A DNA stretch of 31,088 nt from a virus. Made by a program: the position numbers and the translations under genes. Position 1 is the stretch's first letter; every line of letters starts with the position of its first letter. The DNA is taken from the IMG/VR virus record IMGVR_UViG_3300021197_000337, positions 1 to 31,088 of that record. The stretch is one strand, 5' to 3'. The notes beneath the pieces were generated by a model that was not told the origin of the DNA, made no database searches, and saw only the letters and a program-made list of their open reading frames with translations. Positions 6,065 through 13,517 of the stretch are shown here, one piece after another.

Positions 6065-6220
6065 ATGAGATCTAGAGGTTTTGGCGACAGCATAGAGAAG
6101 TTTACTAAAGCTTCAGGTATCAAGAGTATTGTTGACAATGTATCAAAAGGTTTAAACATTCCCTGCGGCTGTAAAAGTCGTAGGGATGCTTTAAACAAAA
6201 TGCTTCCATACAAAAAATAA
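6065..6220 (+). CDS. 51-residue CGC-motif protein
   Basis: A complete small ORF: ATG at 6065, TAA at 6218-6220. It begins MRSRGFGDSIEKFTKASGIK and contains LNIPCGCKSRRDALNKMLPY. From memory the arrangement FTKAxGIK...PCGC..R...LN...PY is widespread in small phage proteins, especially in Bacteroidota phages, but its role is not known to me. The paired cysteines could bind a metal or form a disulfide, though only two are present, so any zinc site would need a dimer. It starts MRS like the SPF proteins upstream, eight bases after the previous stop; the next gene starts one base after its own. Confidence 0.75.
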   Translation: MRSRGFGDSIEKFTKASGIKSIVDNVSKGLNIPCGCKSRRDALNKMLPYKK

Positions 6221-6221
6221 T

Positions 6222-6539
6222 ATGGCTTTTAAATTAAACAATCCACCTTATATGGTAGATAATCTTAGTACTCCTGTTTATCATGTAGATATGGAAGATG
6301 GTGTGATGGGTAAAGCTAATAACAATGGAACTATTATTATAAATCAAAACACAAATCCTGACGATATACCAAAAGTAATTGAACACGAAAAAGTTCATAT
6401 AGATCAAATGAAAAGAGGTGATCTAGATTACGATAACGACAACGTATATTGGAAAGGTAAAAAATACTCAAGAGCTGATATGGCAGAAGGTGCTAAGAAC
6501 TTACCATGGGAAGCTGAAGCATATAAAAAAGTAAAATGA
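6222..6539 (+). CDS. Putative zinc metallopeptidase-like protein (HEKVH)
   Basis: 105 residues, MAFKLNNPPYMVDN at the start. It contains VIEHEKVHIDQM (53-64): H55-E56-x-x-H59 is the HExxH zincin signature, and the glutamic acids in PWEAEAY (97, 99) are candidates for the third zinc ligand of a gluzincin. Between them lies DLDYDNDNVYWKGKKYSRAD (68-87). The family logic predicts a zinc-bound water attacking a peptide bond, but a small phage protein of this kind could also be inactive. It lies directly before the holin (ATGA overlap), so a role in particle maturation or lysis can be proposed but not shown. It has no signal peptide. Confidence 0.6.
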   Translation: MAFKLNNPPYMVDNLSTPVYHVDMEDGVMGKANNNGTIIINQNTNPDDIPKVIEHEKVHIDQMKRGDLDYDNDNVYWKGKKYSRADMAEGAKNLPWEAEAYKKVK

Positions 6540-6988
6540 GTAAAAAGAAATTTCACGAAACAAAAGTCGGACAGTTTTTATCACAAGCTGCTCCAGGTAT
6601 TTTAGGAAGTGTAGGTAATGTATTACCAGATAATGGCGTATTGGGAATAGTTAAAAACTTAATACACAAAGACCCAGTTATGCCAGCAGAAGATAAAGAA
6701 AAAGCTCTTAAGCTTTTAGAGCATGATATGATAGAGATGCAAGAGATCTCAAAACGCTGGTCTAGCGATATGAAATCAGATTCATGGCTTAGTAAAAACA
6801 CTCGTCCAATGTCTTTAATATTTTTAACTGTAATGACTATAGCTTTTATATGGGTTGATAGTCACGAATCATTATCATTTACAGTAGAACAAGAGTGGAT
6901 AAGTTTATTAAAAACATTAACAGCAACAGTATACGTGGCATATTTTGGTTCACGTGGTGTTGAAAAATTTAAAACAATAAGTAAATAA
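6536..6988 (+). CDS. Holin of the 3TM (GTA-holin-like) type
   Basis: 150 residues. The layout matches the three-TM holin family: an N-terminal VGQFLSQAAPGILGSVGNVL stretch (11-30), a charged helical middle (EDKEKALKLLEHDMIEMQEI), then SWLSKNTRPMSLIFLTVMT (83-101) running into a clear membrane helix (91-107). A second hydrophobic segment is at 121-137 (WISLLKTLTATVYVAYFG), followed by a basic tail. SWLSKNTRPM is a particularly characteristic junction of this family. A holin accumulates in the inner membrane and opens it for lysis. No endolysin is recognisable next to it. The start overlaps the upstream stop (ATGA). Confidence 0.78.
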   Translation: MSKKKFHETKVGQFLSQAAPGILGSVGNVLPDNGVLGIVKNLIHKDPVMPAEDKEKALKLLEHDMIEMQEISKRWSSDMKSDSWLSKNTRPMSLIFLTVMTIAFIWVDSHESLSFTVEQEWISLLKTLTATVYVAYFGSRGVEKFKTISK

Positions 6989-6994
6989 TAAAAA

Positions 6995-7546
6995 ATGGGA
7001 ATATTTAGCAAAGCAATAAGTGTAACAAAAAGTGACACGATAAACTCTCTTCCAGCATGGGAATTTATGAATCAAACAGGTACATTAGGAACTTTTTTAT
7101 CAGGTTCTTTAATATATGTTGGAGGTGCTGGAGACGTAAACGTAATAGTTGCTGGAACAGTAGGACCACAAGCTACTGTTAAATCTACAACAATTTCAGC
7201 TGGAGGTAATGGTTATGCAGGGGCAAACGGTGTGACGCCAACAGGAGGATCAGGATCTGGATTAGTTGTTAACACAACTGCTGCTGGAGGAGCAGTAACT
7301 GTTGTTGTTATAACAGCTGTTGGTAGTGGATATACTATAGGAGATGTATTAACTATACCTGGAGGTCTTGGTAACGCAAGACTTACTATTGATATGACAC
7401 AAGACTTATTACCTACAGTTGCTCAAGGCGTTGAATTTGCAGGATTACAAGCTGGTGATACAATGCCAGTATATGTTGACTATGTTTTAAGCACAAATAC
7501 ATCAGCTACTTTATTGGTAGCAGGAAGAGAATCATCATTAGGGTAA
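6995..7546 (+). CDS. Small structural protein with inserted beta module
   Basis: 183 residues. The ends, MGIFSKAISVTKSDTINSLP...GSLIYVGGAGDVNVIVAG and FAGLQAGDTMPVYVDYVLST, match my memory of a roughly 75-residue protein found in many tailed phages and thought to be a decoration or spike-base component. Between them (about 60-135) is a Gly/Thr/Val-rich module with the pattern SAGGNGYAGANGV...VVITAVGSGYTIGDVLTIPGG, two related GxGYxxGD-like turns typical of beta-repeat phage modules. It looks like a beta domain inserted into the small core protein. There is no signal peptide. A virion protein is likely; its exact place in the particle is unknown. Confidence 0.55.
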   Translation: MGIFSKAISVTKSDTINSLPAWEFMNQTGTLGTFLSGSLIYVGGAGDVNVIVAGTVGPQATVKSTTISAGGNGYAGANGVTPTGGSGSGLVVNTTAAGGAVTVVVITAVGSGYTIGDVLTIPGGLGNARLTIDMTQDLLPTVAQGVEFAGLQAGDTMPVYVDYVLSTNTSATLLVAGRESSLG

Positions 7547-7608
7547 ATACCTAATATATAAGTGATTATATAAATAAGTAAACAATAACAATTAAATTAA
7601 ATTAAATT
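7547..7608 (+). promoter_or_regulatory. AT-rich intergenic leader
   Basis: Sixty-two bases, almost entirely A and T, ending AACAATTAAATTAAATTAAATT before the ATG: a TTAAA-repeat leader of the kind seen ahead of several genes here. A promoter may lie here, but I cannot place -33/-7 boxes convincingly. Confidence 0.35.
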
Positions 7609-7857
7609 ATGGCAAAAGCTAAAAAAATTACAAAAGAACAATTAGAAGTAGTATCTAAACAACAAGACGCGTTAAGTGGGTTTTTAAGATCACTAGGTGT
7701 TTTAGATGTGCAAAAACAAAATCTTCATGGTAAGATAGTTGAGGTGTCTAAAGAAATAGAAGCTACTAAAAAAGAACTTGAAGATGAGTATGGTCAAGTA
7801 AATATCGATCTTACAGACGGTACTTACACAGACATTGAAAAAGAAGATGCAGAGTAA
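7609..7857 (+). CDS. Conserved small coiled-coil protein
   Basis: 82 residues. After a basic start (MAKAKKITKEQLEVVSKQQ) almost the whole protein is two helices with heptad-like hydrophobics: LEVVSKQQDALSGFLRSLGV and LHGKIVEVSKEIEATKKELE. They are followed by the conserved-looking ending YGQVNIDLTDGTYTDIEKED. The helical hairpin resembles prefoldin-like or other small coiled-coil phage proteins often found before terminase genes. No function is known to me. It overlaps the next gene by 11 bases. Confidence 0.6.
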   Translation: MAKAKKITKEQLEVVSKQQDALSGFLRSLGVLDVQKQNLHGKIVEVSKEIEATKKELEDEYGQVNIDLTDGTYTDIEKEDAE

Positions 7858-8074
7858 TATAAGAAAGATTAGCATTGGATCTGATTATAAAAATGACGCT
7901 ATGCACTACGCTATTGGACAACAAGTCTATGGTGGACATGAAATAGCTTATATAATACATGAACAGTCTGATAATTCTTATAATATATTTATAAAGAAAA
8001 ACAACGAGGTATTGCCATGGAAAAAATTTAATTCTAACATGGCTATATCCGTTGAGTATGATTTAGAATACTAA
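7847..8074 (+). CDS. Conserved small protein upstream of terminase (75 aa)
   Basis: I choose the ATG at 7847 (MQSNIRKISIGSDYKNDAM) over the TTG at 7835, giving 75 residues and an 11-base overlap with the preceding gene. The pattern IxKISIGSDYKxDAMHYxxGQ, then a beta-type C-terminal half ending VLPWKKF...ISVEYDLEY, reads like a small alpha/beta protein that I recall from similar phages in the same position, but it has no known role. There is no catalytic motif or membrane segment. Its stop overlaps the next ATG (TAATG). Confidence 0.55.
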   Translation: MQSNIRKISIGSDYKNDAMHYAIGQQVYGGHEIAYIIHEQSDNSYNIFIKKNNEVLPWKKFNSNMAISVEYDLEY

Positions 8075-8691
8075 TGAAAAGTTTATATGATTTTATTGTA
8101 CAGCCTTTAGGTGATAAGTACAGTAATGCTATTAAAATTGGCGGTAAAGATATTGTAGTTAATACTAAAATTGAAAACTGGAAATTTGTAAACAGATTAG
8201 CTATAGTAAAAGAAACTCCTTTAGCTTTTAAAACAAAAGTTAAACAGGGTGATATTATAGTTATTCATCAAAATGTTTTTCGAACTTTTTATGACATGAG
8301 AGGTGTAAAGAAAAAAAGTAGATCTTATTTTAAAGATGATCTTTATTTCTGTGCAATTGATCAAATGTATTTATATAAAAATCAAGAAGGTTGGCATAGT
8401 TTTGGCGACAGATGTTTTATTAAACCTGTTAAAGATACTAATGATTTAACGTTAGATAAAGAAAAAAAGCTTATTGGTATATTAAAATATGGTAATAGCT
8501 CGTTAGAAGCGCTTAATATTAACCCAGGTAACTTAGTAGGTTACACACCTAACGGTGAATGGGAATTTTTAATTGAAGGAGAGCGCTTATATTGTATGAA
8601 ATCAAATGATATTGTTATAAAGTATGAAAACGAAGGAAACGAAGTTGAGTATAATCCGAGCTGGGCAAGTAGCGGTGGAGGAATTAATTAA
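8074..8691 (+). CDS. Putative tandem GroES-like fold protein
   Basis: 205 residues. Two halves follow the same order of elements as the Cpn10/GroES fold. First: FIVQPLGDKY (7-16), KDIVVNTKI, a strand VNRLAIVKETP, then VKQGDIIVIHQNVF (56-69) and DDLYFCAIDQMYLYK (88-102). Second: FIKPVKDTND (115-124), KLIGILKYG (132-140), INPGNLVGYTPN (149-160) and YCMKSNDIVIKYE (173-185). The motifs 'P-x-x-D/GD-x-V-hydrophobic...DI-hydrophobic' echo GroES strands. This is inference by eye. It ends GNEVEYNPSWASSGGGIN. The gene lies just before the terminase genes in a phage that also encodes GroEL and GroES, so an assembly or chaperone-related role is possible; it could equally be a structural protein that reuses the fold. 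Confidence 0.5.
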   Translation: MKSLYDFIVQPLGDKYSNAIKIGGKDIVVNTKIENWKFVNRLAIVKETPLAFKTKVKQGDIIVIHQNVFRTFYDMRGVKKKSRSYFKDDLYFCAIDQMYLYKNQEGWHSFGDRCFIKPVKDTNDLTLDKEKKLIGILKYGNSSLEALNINPGNLVGYTPNGEWEFLIEGERLYCMKSNDIVIKYENEGNEVEYNPSWASSGGGIN

Positions 8692-8899
8692 GGTTGCAAA
8701 AGAACCTATAGTAGATTCAGACGATGATATATCAGCTGATAGACTTAAAAATGCAGCTGCTACAAAAAAGCTAGCTATATTTGATGCTTTTGAAATATTA
8801 AGTAGAATACAAACAGAGCAAGATATATTAGATGAAAAACCTAAAGAAGTTAAAAAAGAAACTACGTTTCGTGGTTTTGCTGAAGGGAGATCTAAATAA
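8624..8899 (+). CDS. Possible terminase small subunit or conserved pre-terminase protein
   Basis: 91 residues, mostly helical: LSIIRAGQVAVEELIKVAK, DDDISADRLKNAAATKKLAI and FDAFEILSRIQTEQDILDE, then a basic tail TFRGFAEGRSK. The 68-base overlap with the preceding gene is large; a TTG at 8645 would shorten it, but the ATG at 8624 works. The position immediately before the large terminase gene, the size and the helix-rich make-up fit a small terminase subunit, which binds DNA and passes it to TerL. No helix-turn-helix is obvious, so the call rests mainly on position. Confidence 0.45.
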   Translation: MKTKETKLSIIRAGQVAVEELIKVAKEPIVDSDDDISADRLKNAAATKKLAIFDAFEILSRIQTEQDILDEKPKEVKKETTFRGFAEGRSK

Positions 8900-11109
8900 T
8901 GTATAAGCAAACTTTATATAAAATATTAAAAGACCATATAAAACCTAAAGTTCTTAAACGAATGAATAGGTTTAAAAAATGGGAGTATGGATATAACGAA
9001 GATCATGATATAATTGTTATATCTAGAACAGGTCAGATTGGTGATATTTATGAGATACAAAATCTTAAAATAGCTTTACCTAAACAAAACGATGTTTACG
9101 AATTTGAAGAAAACAAGTGGACTAGGTTTGATTATCCAAAACAATTACAAAGAATAAAAACAGTATTTGATTGGAGAGAATATCCTGATGATTTTAAAGA
9201 AATGTGGTATGACTACATTAATCTTGAATTTAAAAGGCGTGAAGAAGGTTTTTGGTATATAAATAAAGATGTGCCTATATACCTAACTGGTACTCATTAC
9301 ATGTATTTGCAATGGTCAAAAATTGATGTTGGCCAACCAGACTTTAGAGAATCAAACAGATTATTTTTTATATTTTGGGAAGCTTGTAGAGCAGATGACA
9401 GAAGTTACGGTATGTGTTATTTAAAAAATAGACGATCTGGTTTTTCATTTATGGCTTCTGGTGAAACTGTTAATATGGCTACTATATCTAGTGACGCTCG
9501 TTTTGGTATATTATCTAAATCAGGTGCTGATGCTAAAAAAATGTTTACAGACAAAGTAGTACCAATATCAGTTAACTACCCTTTCTTTTTCAAACCAATA
9601 CAAGACGGTATGGATCGACCTAAAACAGAACTAGCATATCGTGTGCCAGCTTCTAAGTTTACAAGAAGATCTATAGTGTCTACAGATAAACAAGAAGATC
9701 TTACAGGACTTGACACAACTATTGACTGGAAAAACACTGGAGACAATGCTTATGATGGTGAAAAACTAAGATTATTAGTACATGATGAAAGTGGTAAGTG
9801 GGAAAGACCTAATGATATACAAAACAATTGGCGTGTTACTAAAACAACATTAAGACTAGGTTCTAGAATTATAGGTAAATGTATGATGGGATCAACGTCA
9901 AATGCTTTAGATAAAGGTGGTAGAAATTTTAAAAAATTATATGATGACTCAGATGTTACGAAAAGAAATGCAAATGGACAAACCCGTTCAGGACTCTATT
10001 CTTTGTTCATACCTATGGAATGGAACTACGAAGGATACATTGATTCTTATGGGTATCCTGTTTTCGAAACCCCATCAAAACAAGTGTATGGGCCTCATGG
10101 AACGCCAATTAAAATCGGGGTCATTGAATACTGGGATAATGAAGTAGAAGGTCTTAAAGATGATCAAGACGGATTAAATGAATTTTACAGACAGTTTCCT
10201 CGTACAACTAAACATGCTTTTAGAGATGAATCTAAAATGTCTTTATTTAATCTAACTAAGATCTATCAACAAATAGATTTTAATGAAGATTTAAAAAATT
10301 CACTATCAGTTACGCAGGGTAATTTTCAATGGGAAAATGGTGAAAAAGATACTAGAGTAATATTTGCACCAAGTAAGCAAGGAAGATTTTATATAACTTG
10401 GGTGCCACCAGTACACTTACAAAACAAAAGATTTATTAGACATAGTGTTAGTTACCCAGGTAATGAACATTGTGGAGCTTTTGGTTGTGATCCATATGAC
10501 ATATCAGGTACAGTAGATAAAAGAGGTTCTAACGGTTCTTTACATGGTTTAACTAAATTTAGCATGGAAGAAGTACCACCAAATCATTTTTTCTTAGAAT
10601 ATATCGCTCGTCCACAAACAGCTGAAATATTTTTTGAAGATGTACTTATGGCTTGTGTATTTTATGGCATGCCAATATTAGCAGAAAATAATAAACCTAG
10701 ATTACTCTATTATTTTAAACGTAGAGGTTATAGAGGTTTTGCAATGAATAGACCTGATAAAAAAAGAAATAAATTATCTGTAACAGAAAGAGAAATTGGT
10801 GGAATACCAAACTCTAGTGAAGATATAAAGCAAGCACACGCTTCAGCTATTGAAACTTACATTGAACATTTTGTAGGTTTAAAAGAAACGGGATATGGAG
10901 ATATGTATTTTCAAAGAACGTTAGAAGATTGGTCTCAATTTAATATAAATAATAGAACATCTCATGATGCTTCTATTAGTTCTGGACTTGCGTTAATGGC
11001 CTGTAACAAACATAGATATGCGCCAGCAAATAAAATACAATTGAAACCAGTTGATCTAGGTATAAAAAAATACAATAACCAAGGAACTACATCAAAAATT
11101 ATAAATTAA
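8899..11109 (+). CDS. terL: Terminase large subunit (packaging ATPase-nuclease)
   Basis: 736 residues. It powers DNA packaging into the prohead and cuts the concatemer. The ATPase half has a degenerate Walker A at 175-184 (LKNRRSGFSF, in place of GxxxxGK[ST]) and a clear Walker B, RLLVHDE (291-297, D296/E297). MMGSTSNALDKGG (329-341) matches the coupling motif III. The nuclease half (RNase H-like) has GCDPYDISG with D531 and D534, the strand-rich GMPILAENNKPRLLYYF, and a final HDASIS with D690 as candidate metal ligands. The length is greater than the usual 450-600 because of an N-terminal extension of about 150 residues. The gene starts right at the previous stop and overlaps the portal start (TAATG), the classic terL-portal order. 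Confidence 0.88.
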   Translation: MYKQTLYKILKDHIKPKVLKRMNRFKKWEYGYNEDHDIIVISRTGQIGDIYEIQNLKIALPKQNDVYEFEENKWTRFDYPKQLQRIKTVFDWREYPDDFKEMWYDYINLEFKRREEGFWYINKDVPIYLTGTHYMYLQWSKIDVGQPDFRESNRLFFIFWEACRADDRSYGMCYLKNRRSGFSFMASGETVNMATISSDARFGILSKSGADAKKMFTDKVVPISVNYPFFFKPIQDGMDRPKTELAYRVPASKFTRRSIVSTDKQEDLTGLDTTIDWKNTGDNAYDGEKLRLLVHDESGKWERPNDIQNNWRVTKTTLRLGSRIIGKCMMGSTSNALDKGGRNFKKLYDDSDVTKRNANGQTRSGLYSLFIPMEWNYEGYIDSYGYPVFETPSKQVYGPHGTPIKIGVIEYWDNEVEGLKDDQDGLNEFYRQFPRTTKHAFRDESKMSLFNLTKIYQQIDFNEDLKNSLSVTQGNFQWENGEKDTRVIFAPSKQGRFYITWVPPVHLQNKRFIRHSVSYPGNEHCGAFGCDPYDISGTVDKRGSNGSLHGLTKFSMEEVPPNHFFLEYIARPQTAEIFFEDVLMACVFYGMPILAENNKPRLLYYFKRRGYRGFAMNRPDKKRNKLSVTEREIGGIPNSSEDIKQAHASAIETYIEHFVGLKETGYGDMYFQRTLEDWSQFNINNRTSHDASISSGLALMACNKHRYAPANKIQLKPVDLGIKKYNNQGTTSKIIN

Positions 11110-13490
11110 TGAATATATATACTAATACCAATAGTGCTTTCCCTAGTCAAGTAGTGAGTGATGCTGAAAAAGCAAGTATTGAATATGGAAGTCAAGTTGC
11201 AATGGCTATTGAATATGAGTGGTTTCGTTCTGGAAGAACTCAAGGTAATAGATATTTAACTAACTGGAATCAGTTCCATGAATTAAGACTATATGCTCGT
11301 GGTGAACAAAGCATACAAAAATACAAAGATGAGTTATCTATTAATGGTGACTTGTCTTATCTTAATTTAGACTGGCAACCAGTTCCTATATTATCTAAAT
11401 TTGTAGATATAGTTGTAAACGGTATATCATCTAAGTCATATGATATAAAAGCTTATGCTCAAGATCCAGAGTCTGTAAAAGCAAGAACAAAATATGCTTC
11501 TAAAATACAAGAAGATATGATGGCTAGAGAGTATTTAGATGGATTAAAAGAAAGTCTGGGTATTAATTTATACCAAAGCATGGATCCGTCTAGTTTACCT
11601 GAAACTCCAGAAGAATTAGAGTTGCATATGCAGCTTAGTTACAAGCAGTCAATTGAAATAGCAGAAGAAGAAGCTATATCATCTGTATTAGCTCAAAACA
11701 AATATGATCTTACTAGACGTAGATTAAATATGGATTTAGCTACAATAGGTATAGCAGCTGCTAAAACCAACTTTAATACAGCAGAAGGAATTACAGTTGA
11801 CTATGTTGATCCTGCTTATATGGTTTATTCATATACTGAAGATCCAAACTTTGAAAACATATACTATGTAGGTGAAGTTAAAAACATAACTTTACCAGAA
11901 TTAAAAAAAGAATTTCCAAACATTAGTAAAGACGAATTAGAGCGCATACAAAAAATGCCAGGTAATCGTCAATACTTAACTGGTTGGAGTGGTTATGATG
12001 AAAACACTGTGCAAGTAATGTATTTTGAATACAAAACTTATCACAATCAAGTTTTTAAAATAAAACATACAGATCAAGGATTAATGAAAGCTTTAGAAAA
12101 AGATGATTCATTTAATCCACCAGAAAATGATAGTTTTGAAAGAGTTTCTAGATCTATAGAAGTCTTATATACTGGTGCTAAAGTTTTAGGTACAGACACA
12201 ATGTTAGACTGGAGATTAGCTGAAAACATGTCAAGACCTATGGCAGATACAACTAAAGTAGAAATGAATTATTCTATTTGTGCTCCTAGAATGTATAAAG
12301 GTAGAATAGAATCACTTGTAAGTAAGTGTGTTGGTTTTGCTGACATGATACAGTTAACTCATTTAAAATTGCAACAAGTGTTATCTAAAATGGTTCCTGA
12401 TGGTGTTTATTTAGATATGGACGGTTTAGCAGAAGTTGATTTAGGTAATGGCACAAACTATAATCCAGCAGAAGCATTAAACATGTATTTCCAAACTGGT
12501 AGTATTGTTGGTAGATCATTAACTCAAGACGGTGATATGAACGCGGGTAAAGTACCTGTTCAAGAATTAAGTTCTAGTTCTGGTCAAGGTAAAATACAAA
12601 GTTTAATACAGACGTATCAATATTATTTACAAATGATACGTGATGTGACCGGACTTAATGAAGCAAGAGATGGTAGCACACCAGACAAACAAACATTAGT
12701 AGGTTTACAAAAAATGGCTGCTAACGCTTCTAATGTTGCTACGCGACATATCAAACAAGGAAGTTTATACGTAACATTAAGAATAGCTGAAAATATTGCT
12801 CTTAAAATAGCAGATGCTTTAGAATTTCCACTAACAGCTGAATCTCTTTCTAACTCTGTAAGTAATTATAATGTCAACACTTTACAGGAAATTAGTAATT
12901 TAAACTTACATGACTTTGGTATATTCTTAGAATTAGAACCAGACGAAGAAGAGCAAGCTCAATTAGAAAACAATATACAAATGGCTTTACAGCAAGGTGG
13001 TATTGATTTAGAAGACGCTATAGATTTAAGACAAATAAAAAATCTTAAGTTAGCTAATCAAATGCTTAAAATAAAACGTAAAGCTAAAGGTAAGCAAGAC
13101 CAAGAAAATCAAATACAACAAAGTCAAGCACAAGCACAAGCTCAAGCTAGTGCAGCTGAAAAAATTGCAATGTCTGAAGTTCAAAAACAAGAAGCTATAT
13201 CAGGTTCTAAAGTACAGTTTGAACAAGCTAGCAATCAAATGGAAATACAACGTATGCAATTAGCTGCTCAAATAGAGCAACAAAAAATGCAAACACAATT
13301 TCAGTTTGATATGGAATTAAAGAAAATGGACATGGAAGCAATAGGAAAGAAAGAACAAATGATCGAAGATCGCAAAGATAAACGTATTAAAATGGAAGGT
13401 ACTCAACAGAGTCAAATGATAGATCAAAGAAAAAATGATTTATTACCAATAGATTTTGAACAACAGAATCAACAAGCTCCAGTAGCTTAA
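11109..13490 (+). CDS. Portal protein
   Basis: 793 residues. The portal forms the twelve-subunit ring at one capsid vertex through which DNA enters and leaves. The N-terminal half is a mixed alpha/beta body containing LSKFVDIVVNGISSKSYDIK. The diagnostic region is the stem/crown helix MIRDVTGLNEARDGSTPDKQ (509-528), followed by TLVGLQKMAANASNVATRHI. The C-terminal 130 residues are a Gln/Ala/Met-rich coiled coil (QAQAQAQASAAEKIAMSEVQ...) matching the long barrel helices seen in some podovirus portals. Its place between the large terminase and a scaffold-like gene agrees. Family assignment is by pattern and order. Confidence 0.82.
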   Translation: MNIYTNTNSAFPSQVVSDAEKASIEYGSQVAMAIEYEWFRSGRTQGNRYLTNWNQFHELRLYARGEQSIQKYKDELSINGDLSYLNLDWQPVPILSKFVDIVVNGISSKSYDIKAYAQDPESVKARTKYASKIQEDMMAREYLDGLKESLGINLYQSMDPSSLPETPEELELHMQLSYKQSIEIAEEEAISSVLAQNKYDLTRRRLNMDLATIGIAAAKTNFNTAEGITVDYVDPAYMVYSYTEDPNFENIYYVGEVKNITLPELKKEFPNISKDELERIQKMPGNRQYLTGWSGYDENTVQVMYFEYKTYHNQVFKIKHTDQGLMKALEKDDSFNPPENDSFERVSRSIEVLYTGAKVLGTDTMLDWRLAENMSRPMADTTKVEMNYSICAPRMYKGRIESLVSKCVGFADMIQLTHLKLQQVLSKMVPDGVYLDMDGLAEVDLGNGTNYNPAEALNMYFQTGSIVGRSLTQDGDMNAGKVPVQELSSSSGQGKIQSLIQTYQYYLQMIRDVTGLNEARDGSTPDKQTLVGLQKMAANASNVATRHIKQGSLYVTLRIAENIALKIADALEFPLTAESLSNSVSNYNVNTLQEISNLNLHDFGIFLELEPDEEEQAQLENNIQMALQQGGIDLEDAIDLRQIKNLKLANQMLKIKRKAKGKQDQENQIQQSQAQAQAQASAAEKIAMSEVQKQEAISGSKVQFEQASNQMEIQRMQLAAQIEQQKMQTQFQFDMELKKMDMEAIGKKEQMIEDRKDKRIKMEGTQQSQMIDQRKNDLLPIDFEQQNQQAPVA

Positions 13491-13498
13491 TTATTAAT

Positions 13499-13517
13499 TA
13501 TTTAATTATATTATATT
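13499..13517 (+). repeat. AT leader, copy 1 of an exact 22-base repeat
   Basis: TATTTAATTATATTATATT followed by ATG. The same 22 bases, ATG included, recur at 16269-16290 before another gene. It serves as the scaffold gene's start leader; no Shine-Dalgarno is present. Confidence 0.7.

Noticed and set aside
7569-7576. TATAAATA, identical to the T4 late-promoter core
   Set aside because: In AT-rich intergenic DNA this octamer is expected by chance, and no T4-type late sigma factor is seen in the window.
13118-13160. CAAGCACAAGCTCAAGC repeats in the portal gene
   Set aside because: These simply encode the Gln-Ala coiled-coil tail of the portal and need no separate explanation.
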